From IMG/VR virus record IMGVR_UViG_3300025012_000053, positions 1-64,000 of that record: a DNA stretch of 64,000 nt, one strand, 5' to 3'. Position numbers and translations under genes: made by a program. Below, piece by piece: positions 10,771 to 21,400 of the stretch; the first letter of the stretch is position 1, and every line of letters begins with the position of its first letter. The notes beneath the pieces are model-generated. The model was not told the origin of the DNA. It saw only the letters and a program-made list of their open reading frames with translations, and ran no database searches. The stretch is from a virus.

Positions 10771-13176
10771 TTATCTGTTATTAATATAAAATAGAACTGC
10801 ATTTCTATGATTCTCTCTGTGAGCAGCTGCAGTTGGCTTTTTTATTGTCCCTCTCTTTTCATTAACATCAATCCAGATATTATAAGCTTGCAGTTCTGCC
10901 ATTACAGGATCGATAGCTCTTGATGTAGGATCAACTTGTGCAGGATAAACAATATAACCGTTAGGATTCTTTTTTTCATCATAGAGATTCGCGTAAGAAG
11001 CATCTTTGATATTATTCGGATCTGCCTGGTATACTCTGAAGATTACTTCTGAGTCATCTGTCGTTCCAAGAAAATCTTCTGCAACATTCATCCATACATC
11101 GGTAGGTCTGCTTCCTTTTTTATTATCAATATTATTGAACCTGTCAATGGTTTCAAAGATAATTCCATCCTGAGTATTTAATGGACCCCTGACTGCGAAG
11201 AAATTACTTTCTCCTTTTGCTTGTGGAAGATTGAACGTATTTATATTATATGAAAGTCTGTTTTTCTCAACCTCCCTCTTATCTCCTTCTATAAGATAAA
11301 GACCATCGCTTGTACTTATCTGGTACATGCCGGGACCATATTGACTTGTCTCGTCTTTTAACTTTCCAGTAACTTTAAATGTTTTGCCCTTTTTAAACAA
11401 TGAATTCTTTTCATCAGCATCCATCTCTGGTTTATCCGGATTATTTAAATCAACAACCCTTTGTCCGGAAAATTGTGCAGAAGCTTCAGTATTAAGTTTT
11501 ATCTCTCCATTTGCATCTGGAACAATACCTGTAAATGCAGTTGTCCATTCCTCCATCATGTTTTTAGTATAATTAGGATCACCTGGCATAGACCATACTT
11601 CAATATCTGGACGAACGCCTACTTCATTAATCTGGGAATCATATGCTTTATTGATTCTTTGAAGTGTATATTTTTGTTGTGGGGTTAAATTGTTTATATC
11701 ATCAATCTTAACACTCTGATATAACTCACCTGGCAGGTTTCTTGTAGCATTATAAGCATATAATAATTTATTTTTCTCAACATCTGTTTGTTGAATCTTT
11801 TCATTTACTTTCTGATCTTTAAGTTCTTCGTCTATCCAGGTCATTACCTCATCTTTCTTACTCTTAAGATCTTTCGCTTCTTTGCTATTCTTATCTGGCA
11901 GTGATGCAATCTTAGAATCAAAATAACTCTCTATGTAAGGTCTTGTTCCCCAGGGATCATCAAAGATCATTTTTTGCATAGTAGGCTTCCATCTATTTTC
12001 AGGACTCTTAAAGCCAAGAGAATAATCAGTTAATACCTTTCCTTCTTCGTCTCTTAAATTTTCTCCTGAAAACATAAGATCTGGATTTTCTGTAACCTTT
12101 TTATAATATTTTTGCCCTAACTCACTTTCATAAAACTTATCAACCTTACCGATACGATTACTCTTCCAGAATCCTATGTTTGATAATGACTTTAATTCTC
12201 CACCACCAGGAGTATTTTGTAATGGAACTATTTTTTGCATAGGTGTTGAGAATATCTTATTAGATTCTTTTTCGGGTTCCTTTTTCGTTCCTGATGCTCT
12301 TCCGGAACTTTGACCTATAGGTGTAGTCTTTACATCTCTTTCATAGATCACATTCTCTTTTTGATATGGTTTGGTATATGGCATTATATCTTCAGGGGTG
12401 AGCTCAGAGACATGTTTTCCAGCAAGCTTTGCAAAATATCTTGCCTCAGGACCCTGTGATGATATGATATCTGCAACGGCTTTTTCTGTTGCCGGTCTCA
12501 TCATCTCCTCGTTCCTTGATTGTATTGTCTCCTGCTGAGTATAGTTTACATTAACAGGATTACCTTCAGAATCAACTACCGGTTTTCCGGTATTCTTATC
12601 TATGAATGGCATCTGATAACCTTCAAGATCCTTAGTGTCTACTTGTGCAGGAATATTTTTATATATATCTGTAAAATACCCTCGAAGATCAAGAAGAGGA
12701 TCATATGGGCTATACTGATCTCCTGACTTATATTGTCTATATTGTCCTGTATTAGGATCTACATTAGGATTAATCATGCCGGGTTTAGACTGAAGGATCA
12801 TTTTCTTGTGAAGCTCACTATCCTGGTAGTCTTTCATTACAAGTTGAACATCAGGATCTCCATGAAAGTCTGCATTAATCCTTGTCAGTTCTCTCATTGC
12901 CGGTACAGAATATGTCGAATCACCATGTTTCTGCTGCCATGATTGTATTCTTTGCTTGTATCTATCTTTTACCTCTTGAGCAAGACCCTCGGAACTCAAT
13001 CCACCAACTACAGATCTGGATAATGCATCAATTTCACCAGCTGCTGCATCTGTCTTTTCAGCACGTTGTATCTTATCCTGTTCGAATCCTATTATTGATT
13101 CCCATGGAGTCTTATCCTCTACAAACTGAGAAGTATATTCAGGAAGACTTGGATTATAAAACCGATTTATACCCAT
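10771..13176 (-). CDS. Probable virion cargo protein (801 aa)
   Basis: A largely hydrophilic, helix-rich protein without a recognised catalytic motif. Its N-terminus (MGINRFYNPSLPEYTSQF, then a long charged helical region) resembles a class of large virion proteins in crAss-like and other Bacteroidetes phages. It sits between the other cargo-type gene, 11 nt upstream, and the giant helicase-containing gene, 3 nt downstream, which is the position of ejected cargo proteins in crAss-like phages. The middle, at residues ~300-320, is a low-complexity Lys/Glu/Ser linker that probably separates two halves. Function is inferred from position and N-terminal resemblance only. Confidence 0.6.
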   Translation of the reverse strand: MGINRFYNPSLPEYTSQFVEDKTPWESIIGFEQDKIQRAEKTDAAAGEIDALSRSVVGGLSSEGLAQEVKDRYKQRIQSWQQKHGDSTYSVPAMRELTRINADFHGDPDVQLVMKDYQDSELHKKMILQSKPGMINPNVDPNTGQYRQYKSGDQYSPYDPLLDLRGYFTDIYKNIPAQVDTKDLEGYQMPFIDKNTGKPVVDSEGNPVNVNYTQQETIQSRNEEMMRPATEKAVADIISSQGPEARYFAKLAGKHVSELTPEDIMPYTKPYQKENVIYERDVKTTPIGQSSGRASGTKKEPEKESNKIFSTPMQKIVPLQNTPGGGELKSLSNIGFWKSNRIGKVDKFYESELGQKYYKKVTENPDLMFSGENLRDEEGKVLTDYSLGFKSPENRWKPTMQKMIFDDPWGTRPYIESYFDSKIASLPDKNSKEAKDLKSKKDEVMTWIDEELKDQKVNEKIQQTDVEKNKLLYAYNATRNLPGELYQSVKIDDINNLTPQQKYTLQRINKAYDSQINEVGVRPDIEVWSMPGDPNYTKNMMEEWTTAFTGIVPDANGEIKLNTEASAQFSGQRVVDLNNPDKPEMDADEKNSLFKKGKTFKVTGKLKDETSQYGPGMYQISTSDGLYLIEGDKREVEKNRLSYNINTFNLPQAKGESNFFAVRGPLNTQDGIIFETIDRFNNIDNKKGSRPTDVWMNVAEDFLGTTDDSEVIFRVYQADPNNIKDASYANLYDEKKNPNGYIVYPAQVDPTSRAIDPVMAELQAYNIWIDVNEKRGTIKKPTAAAHRENHRNAVLFYINNR

Positions 13177-13187
13177 TAGAGTAAATA

Positions 13188-15110
13188 TTAATATTTCCTG
13201 TATCTGCGTTTCCCTAATAATGCTGTAGTTTTTCTTCTGAGATTACCTCCAAACCTGCCAGTAAAACTATTTCTCGGATTAAGATCTTCTTCATTCTCAT
13301 CAAGATTGAATAGATCAAATTTTGAGTCTTCAGGAGTAACAAATGAACTTTTGTCTTTATTTCCCCAATATGCATCAATCATTTGTTTTTTTAGACCTAT
13401 CATCTGATTCTGATAATCTTCCTGTGCAGTCATCATCTTGTCATCCCTTGATTTCTGCCCTATCTGAGTAAATAGTTGATTCGTATTAGCATCTATTGCA
13501 GTCTTTCTTGCTCCCCTGTTAGCCGCGTTAGCTTCTGCCTCCTGCATTCCTACCTGGGTGTTAAACATACTTAACCTGGATCTGTTTTGTGAATCCATCA
13601 TTGAGGCCCTGTTCTGTGTTTCTGCATTCTGTGCCTGTATCTGACCTGTATAACTACCTATTGCTTCGGCTTCTGATGCTGCAATGTTAGACAGGTTATT
13701 CATGTATCCTCTTGGGTTTAATCTGCGTAATCGTTCCCGGGAAGATCCGAATGATCTCTTTATGTTCTGTATTCCTGCTTCAGAACTTATAGGAGCCACT
13801 TGTGTCGGTGTAAATGATGCCTGTTGATAGTCTACCTTCTCAGGTCTGCGTAACAGGTTTGTTGCCATTCCTATTCCACTACCAATGATAGGTGCGTTAC
13901 CAGGATCATCAAGAAATGATTTAAGGTTTAATCCATCTTTACCATATCCTATTGCTCCAAAATATCTTCGTGTAATATCATAGATCTGGCTTAATTCATC
14001 ACTCATTTCTTCAAATGGAAGTTGTGATACTTTTCTTGTTTCATCATTCCACTGATCACCGGTACGTTTTTCGAAACGCTTATCGCGCTTCTTTACAACA
14101 TCAGCAACACTTTTGCCAATATCTACCCTTTTAAATGGTACATTACCTCCGTATCTTTTCATAATAGCGGGTGTTACTTTAATCTTATCTGAGTGAACGA
14201 TATCTCCTGTCCGGGATTCTCCATCCTCTACCTGTACTCCAATAGGAAGGTTAATACCTCCCTGGTTATGCTGTTCTCCAATATAATCTGTTCTTTTTGA
14301 TAGTTTTTTAAGGTTCATTCCACCAGCAGCAACTACATTATCATACTGCTGAACTCCTCTTGATACTGCAGGTTTATATACTTCTGATATCTCATTCTCA
14401 TCACTGGCTGGTTGACCAATAGATCCAAGAGCCCCTGCAGCACCTGAAGTCATAAGACTTGCTCCTATGGGCGCTCCGATACCTGTTGCTGTCATGGCTG
14501 CTCCTACACCTATCTTGGCAAGGTTCCCTGCATTATCCTTGAGCCATCCACCTACTGAATACTGAGGTACATCTGTATCTGCCATAAAAGGATTATAGTT
14601 GTCAGGATCAAAACCTTGTTTCTTAAGAAGTTTTGCTGTCTTCTTTTTTTCTCCAAGATAGTAACCGGAAAAATTCTTATTAATGTTTGCAGCTTGTGGT
14701 ATACTTTCCATGTTCCAGAGGCGATATCCTTCAGGTCCTCCCATTGTCCAGTCGGTACCTTTATCCTTACTCATCATGCTTGCTCTTTGAGATGCCGGCA
14801 TCCTGAGCCATACCGATTCAGGAATACTATCTCTGCCAGATCCCATCAATCCTTTTTTTGCAAGAACAGGATATATTTCTTTAGCTGTATGTGATCTCCA
14901 TAGGTTATTATTAACTACATCTTTTGGCAGATCTCCAAGTGGACCGCCCAATTCTAATTTTTTAAAATGTCTTTTAGCCATCCTGGCAAAATTAGCCATC
15001 TGTCTTACATGAGGATCTTTAGATCTCAATGCTTCTGCAGTTGTTTTACCGGTTCTCTTTTTATACGCTGTAAAACGACCTTTATGTGATGCCTTGATTT
15101 TTATTGCCAT
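13188..15110 (-). CDS. Probable virion cargo protein with IKIKASHKG N-terminus (640 aa)
   Basis: The N-terminus, MAIKIKASHKGRFTAYKKRT followed by DPHVRQMANFARMAKRH, matches a start I recall from crAss-like and other Bacteroidetes podovirus virion proteins. Residues ~200-245 are Gly/Ala-rich and hydrophobic, with the character of a membrane-inserting helix. The C-terminal third is Gln/Asn/Ala-rich and helical, and the last ~20 residues are strongly basic (RRKTTALLGKRRYRKY). This composition suits an internal protein that interacts with DNA or crosses membranes during ejection. It lies directly upstream of the 801-aa cargo-type gene and downstream of the muzzle gene, the crAss-like order muzzle-cargo-cargo. 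No enzymatic motif is evident. Confidence 0.65.
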   Translation of the reverse strand: MAIKIKASHKGRFTAYKKRTGKTTAEALRSKDPHVRQMANFARMAKRHFKKLELGGPLGDLPKDVVNNNLWRSHTAKEIYPVLAKKGLMGSGRDSIPESVWLRMPASQRASMMSKDKGTDWTMGGPEGYRLWNMESIPQAANINKNFSGYYLGEKKKTAKLLKKQGFDPDNYNPFMADTDVPQYSVGGWLKDNAGNLAKIGVGAAMTATGIGAPIGASLMTSGAAGALGSIGQPASDENEISEVYKPAVSRGVQQYDNVVAAGGMNLKKLSKRTDYIGEQHNQGGINLPIGVQVEDGESRTGDIVHSDKIKVTPAIMKRYGGNVPFKRVDIGKSVADVVKKRDKRFEKRTGDQWNDETRKVSQLPFEEMSDELSQIYDITRRYFGAIGYGKDGLNLKSFLDDPGNAPIIGSGIGMATNLLRRPEKVDYQQASFTPTQVAPISSEAGIQNIKRSFGSSRERLRRLNPRGYMNNLSNIAASEAEAIGSYTGQIQAQNAETQNRASMMDSQNRSRLSMFNTQVGMQEAEANAANRGARKTAIDANTNQLFTQIGQKSRDDKMMTAQEDYQNQMIGLKKQMIDAYWGNKDKSSFVTPEDSKFDLFNLDENEEDLNPRNSFTGRFGGNLRRKTTALLGKRRYRKY

Positions 15111-15115
15111 GGCTT

Positions 15116-15406
15116 TTATTTTTGAGTGACTTTATTAGCAATCGATTCAGCCGGTACCATATACAAAGATACAAGATCGTGAAGAACTATCGTATGATGA
15201 TTAGTATCATTTACAAAAGTAAACTTTACTTTGATATAGGTATCTCTTAATCTTGCATTATCACCAGCATTTCTTCCTGCATCAATCCTCCATGTTCTCA
15301 GTAGTCTCCTACAGTTGGAAGAATTAATAGGAATAACACCAGTATCCTGATAATCATTTCGTACCTGTATCTTATCTATCGTTCTTGTATGTATAGGAAT
15401 TCCCAT
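15116..15406 (-). CDS. Small structural protein between muzzle and cargo genes (96 aa)
   Basis: A 96-aa protein with alternating polar/hydrophobic strands and no signal peptide or membrane segment. It begins 2 nt after the muzzle stop codon and ends 5 nt before the cargo gene start, so it is almost certainly co-expressed with virion proteins. I do not recognise the family. A small tail or portal-associated adaptor is plausible from location alone. Confidence 0.5.
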   Translation of the reverse strand: MGIPIHTRTIDKIQVRNDYQDTGVIPINSSNCRRLLRTWRIDAGRNAGDNARLRDTYIKVKFTFVNDTNHHTIVLHDLVSLYMVPAESIANKVTQK

Positions 15407-15408
15407 GA

Positions 15409-18400
15409 TTATAATGTTTTACATAGTCGAATATTAAAGCAGTCAACAATATCCCTTGCTTCATATGTTATTGCAGCATATGAATGATAGAATGTTATTG
15501 TCATATCAGAATCAGAGCACCAGTATGATCCTTTTAATCCGAGCTCAGAGAATGTATTATATCCGACAAAAACACTTCCTCCGGGTAATGCTGTATATCC
15601 ACTTGAATTTGTTGCTCCGGTATTAGGACTTGTCCAATGAGCAGTACCAACTTCTTTCATTGCTCCTCCGGCTAATGACGATCCACCAAGAGCAGCAACA
15701 AGAGCCATCCAGTCTGCTATAGTAGGAACTCTCCATCCTGTCTCCAGGGCACCACTACGTGTAAGATAAGCTATGTTATTCGCGCTTTGAGCTGCATAAC
15801 CATTATAGTAACGTCCATATGTAGATAACTGATCTGTAATAGGAGTAAAGTCAGCTATATAAGGAATGATAGCATTCTGAAGTGTATTATAACTAAGAGC
15901 TGATGCTATTATTGATCCTCCATTGACAAACTTGGTTCCTTTAAAGTTTTGTATTATCCATCTTCTGCCGGCAACATCAATAGTATCATACTCATATCCT
16001 GCATTATCTGTAAGCGGTCCTGTTATTGGTGGTGTTGCTGTAGTAAATGTGAGATTTTCTCCATAGCCAACAAGTGCTACACTATTAACGGCATATGCTC
16101 TTATATAGTGTGTTGTCCCATTGGGAAGATTATCAATAAGTTTATAGAATGATCCTATACCACTACCTGAAGAATAGTTTTGTACCGTTGGATCTGGAGA
16201 TGTACCTACGCAGAATCCACGTCCTGTAATTGTAAGTCCACTGCCTCCTGCATATATTACATTACCATTAGCTCCTGCTTCAGTATATCCTATACCTGTT
16301 ATTGAATCAGTTGTAACTGTAGGTGCTACATTCTCATTCATTACTATAGTTATAGGAGCGCCATATCCATCACCCTTGCTATTTGTGGCATAGGCTGCTG
16401 CATAATATGTTTCTCCAGGGGTAAGACTACTTCGGGTTACACTATATGATCCTGTTCCTGAATCACCATCATCATATTTAGGATTATTATATGCGACAGG
16501 ATCCGTACCAAAGAAGAATCCTTTTTCTGTAATTGCCACTCCTCCATCAGATGTTGCATTACCATTAAGGACAACACTTACTGTAGTAAGACCGGAATAT
16601 GCATTCGTTACAACAGTGGGCACATAATAAGCTATTGTTGTAAAGCTTATCTCATTACTATAAGTTATATCTACAGAGTTTTGCGCGTATGCCCTAACAT
16701 AGTACGTGATACCATCACTACCACTATTCATTATATGTGAAAATTCTGTAATACAATCATTATAACTATCAGCTACAGTAGGAGAGCCAGATGTGTTCCA
16801 ACAGAAACCGAATCTTGTTATGGCAGCACCACCTGTACTTAATAATATAGCACTTAACGTAGCACCAATTGCGGTTATTGATGTTGCATTATATTGACTT
16901 AATACAGGAGCCGTCTGGGTTTTTGAACTGAATATCTTCTCATCTCCATATGATGTTCCTGCACCATTAGTTGCATAAGCACGAACATAATATAATGTTC
17001 CAGGACTAAGAGAAGTAATAGAACTTACAAAAGTGCCTATTCCAGAACCATCGATAGTCTTTGAATCACTTGTTGTAGGTCCTGAACTTGTCTTCCAACA
17101 AACACCCCTGGCAGTAACAGGATCGCCACCATCACTTGTGATCGTTCCACCACATGTAGCCGTAGTATAATCTATAGATGTTACATCAGCAGTTGACACG
17201 TTAGGGGGAGATACATTTATTGTCGTGAATGACTTTCTCACTCCATATGCTGTACCTACACTATTCATTGCATAGGCCATAACATGATATCCCCTTCCTG
17301 ATAATAATCCTGTAAGAGCTATATCAAAAGATCCAAGACCCGTTCCAGTGTCTGCTACTTTTACTCCATCCGCAACAGGATCAGAATAGTCATCTATACA
17401 GTAATATATTCCTCGTTCATATACTGTAGATCCATTCCCGGAAAGAACATTTCCTCCTGCAGTAGCTGTTGATGATCCAAAGACTGTTATCTCATTTGTC
17501 TCAACAGAAGCTGTAGTATATACTGTAGTTGTCCTGGCCCAGTTGGTTCCATATGATACACCTTCACTATTGACTGCATAGGCTCTCATGTAATATGTAG
17601 TACCCTGAGAAAGCCCGGTAATATCAACACTGAATGTTCCTTCTCCTGTACCTGAATCAATATGATCTCCTGCTATCGTAGGATTAGTAGATGTTCCATA
17701 AGCAATACCTCTTTGTGTTACTCCCCCAAGAGCATTGCCATCATGAGTAACATTCCCTCCTGCTCTTATAGACACATGACTCAATACAGTAGGTTCCGTT
17801 GTCAATACCGTAGCATAATCAAGATCGAGAGTAGAAAATCCTCTTGATGTTGCACTATAACCTGTACCTTTCTTATTTATCGCATAAGCCCTCACATAAT
17901 ACTGAGTGTTGTCAGTAAGACCTTCCATATCTGCTGAAAACGAATCGGATCCAGTTCCAGCTGTAACAATATCATCAGCTGTTGTAGGTGGATCAACTAA
18001 ACTGTAACACAATCCTTTCTCAGTGATTTCCGCACCACCATCATTTGTTATTACACCACCACTTCTTGCAGATGATATTCCTATCTGATCAACAGCATTT
18101 GTAGTAAGAGTAGGAACGAATAGATTTGTTGTATTAAAACTTTTCTCATCACTATAAACGGGTGTTGCACTAAGACTATTTATCGCGAATGCTCTCACGT
18201 AATATTGAGTTGTATCTGTTAACCCGGTAATTGTATATTCAACAACACCTTCAACTCCTGTAAGTATTGTATAGTTATCATCGAGTATAGTAGGATTAGG
18301 AGATGTAGACCAACACAATCCGCATGTCAATGGACTGTCTCCTCCGTCTTCAACCAGGGTCCATCCTGTAGTGGCTTCCTCTTCTCCTATATTACTTATA

Positions 18401-21400
18401 GCGGTAAGAAGTATTACCGGGGGGATTGTAGTTTTATGTATCTTATTGGATCCGTAACCGGTGCCTACGCTATTTGTAGCATATGCTCTGACATAATAAG
18501 TATTTGCAGGAAGAAGTCCTGTTACCGTGCTTGCATAATCAGCAGACCCGGTACCATCAGAAGTATGACTATTAACATCAATAGTGGGATCGGCAGTAGG
18601 ACCATAACAAACTCCTTTGGCTATTATAGGAATTCCTCCATTAGAGATTATATCCCCACCACTTACACATCCCGTTGATGTAGGAGTAGTTATATCTTCA
18701 GTTTCCAATGATGGAGCATTTATATTACTAACGAGTTCAGGAAGATCTGCCAGGTATACTTCAGATGATATCTCAAAATTGGTAAATGTTGCTACAATGT
18801 TTGGCATTGGATTGACAATCACCTCGACAAAACTATCAAAGTACTTACCAAAATATTGTCCCGGATAACCATAATCTTCTTTATAAAGATGCTTACTATA
18901 TGCTGAGAACAATTTATTATCGTATATCATATAAAAATATGCCAGGGTATCAGCAAAACCGGTGAATGCATCAATAACCTCATTGAAGATAAGAGCTATA
19001 CCGGCATCAGCATGATTCTTAATGATGAACCAGATCTCATTATACATGGGATTAAAGACCATGAAGAACCCTGTATTATTAAGATTTAGACTCATGATAT
19101 TATCTGAATTGGAATATACATCGGATATACCATTGAGATATGAGTTTATACCTCTTATGGTAGATATATTCTCAAGGTTATTAAGGAACCTGTTTATCGT
19201 TCTTCGCTTATGATCATACCAGTAAATGCCATTGATACTTTCAGCAATAGAAAATTTTGTACTTAATCCAATTTTAGTAGATATATAATCATATCTCTGC
19301 AGGATCTCGCCCTGTCCGAGTGTTGTACTCTTACCTTCTGTATCAGATATTACAGATCTATCCATGACACTTAATGAACCAACAGCATTATCCTGAAAGA
19401 ATAACAGGTAGTTTTTCCATGCAGCGAGTTTATTAACTGGTCCAAAGGTTTTATTAACAATTATAGATTCATTTGAAAGCCATTGAGTCCAGGGATCTAT
19501 TGTCTCTCTTCCCTCTTTCATATTGGAAGCCATGACAAGACAGTCGTTATAATATTCCGGATTATAGTCAAATGGCGCCGGAAGAAACTTCTTAGCATCA
19601 GCAGTACGTTTATATACTGTATTCTCGAGATAAAGATCTGTCCAGTTATTAAGATATGTTATTCCATCGGCATTGCTTATTGTCTCTGTGAACTCTGCAT
19701 TTCCTTTCTCTCTTATCCAGTATGCTGTAGGAACATTATCAAAGATCCTGTGCCAGCAGTCATCGAGTCTGTATGCAAGGTTTACACTCGTCTCACATGG
19801 AAACATTACCACTGATGCAAATGTATCAACAGAAGCAATGCCTGATGCCTTTTGGTACCATTCATTATAGTAACTTGTAAGATGATCAGTGTAGGCAATG
19901 TAAGTATCTCCCTGGTTAAAATAAGCCGTGGCATTACCAGTACTGACAGCAACAATATCTCCAGCTGCTATATATTCATTCTTTGTCCGATCCTCATAGG
20001 AATGACCACCATATTGAGAACCATAAAGATTAGTCCTGTAATTGGCAATCATATATTTATCAGCAGCTATTATTCCCGATACATCAAGAGCAGTTCCTAA
20101 CTTAATAAGAAGTGATGTTCCAAGATTACCAAGCTTACGGACTCCTGACGGCGCTGTCCATCCGGATATAGGAATAAAATTAGGGATATCCCCAAATGAA
20201 GTACTTATTGCTTCTACATCTGGCGTGACTGCTGCATTCTGCATCCTTGATTCCTGTACTGCATACCACTTACCAAGAGCAAGGGAAACAGGAGTATGAT
20301 ACTTTAGTGCTTCATGTTGTGTGCCATATGCATTATTTACTCCGGTACAAGTACCAATGAGTTGAAGAAAATCATTCGAACTCTGCGTAAAGTTTTTATA
20401 GAATGATATCTCCGGTGAGAACATCACGAGATGTTTCTTTGGTATGGCAGCAAGGCCACTATATGCACTTGTACTTGAATATGATGGCTTGCCTACTATC
20501 CACTCAGAACCATTATAAGGATATATCCAGCTTAAGTTTCCCTGTAGTTTAACAGTCTTATTGTCATCAGTGCGCTTTACATATACTATCTGGACATATT
20601 TTACTTCAGTAGGAAGATTTGTAAGGGTGAATACAATCTCTATGGGCCATGAATTTGTTGCTCCAAGACTTGTATAAGAAGATCCTGTCTTACCGCTTAC
20701 ATCAGTTCCGTGCTCGGGAGTTCGTATATCTCCTATCCACTTAACAGGACTCGGACGACCCTTGTCATCAAAACCAACACAACCGACCCTGTATATCTCT
20801 CCTCTGGTAAGTGTTCTTATAGACTGGTTGAATACCGGGCTTTCCGGACCATTATAATAATTAGGCACTGCAACAGGCACTACACCAAAGGTTTTATTAT
20901 TACCAAGATTGTCGATAGGCTTTTCATTAACAGACTGGAATATATAACTTACATTAGGACCCTCTCCGCCTCTTGTTGTTCCATCCTGGTGAAATGCAAA
21001 GTTTGTTCCCTGGCTATCAAATGTAATATCATTGCTTTTACATATAGCATCTATGTCAAAAGGAAGATCATCTATTGAATCAACAGAATCTATATTTACT
21101 CCTGATGAATTGTATTTCAACCACGTGTTTCCATAAGTAAGACTATTCATCCAGTAACCACCATCTGTTTCATATAGATAACAGGAACGAGTACTTGCAT
21201 ATCTATATGCTCTGGCATCATAATCAAAATCAAACTCGTTCTGTTTTATTCCGGTAGCAAAAAGAATATTGAACTTGGCAGCAATAGATTTACATCTGAA
21301 TGGATTGTTTATCATCACAAACTCAGAATACAGGTATTCTCCTGAATTATAAAGTCCATCATCAGTGATATATACTGTTGAATCTACCGGTTTAACTTCT

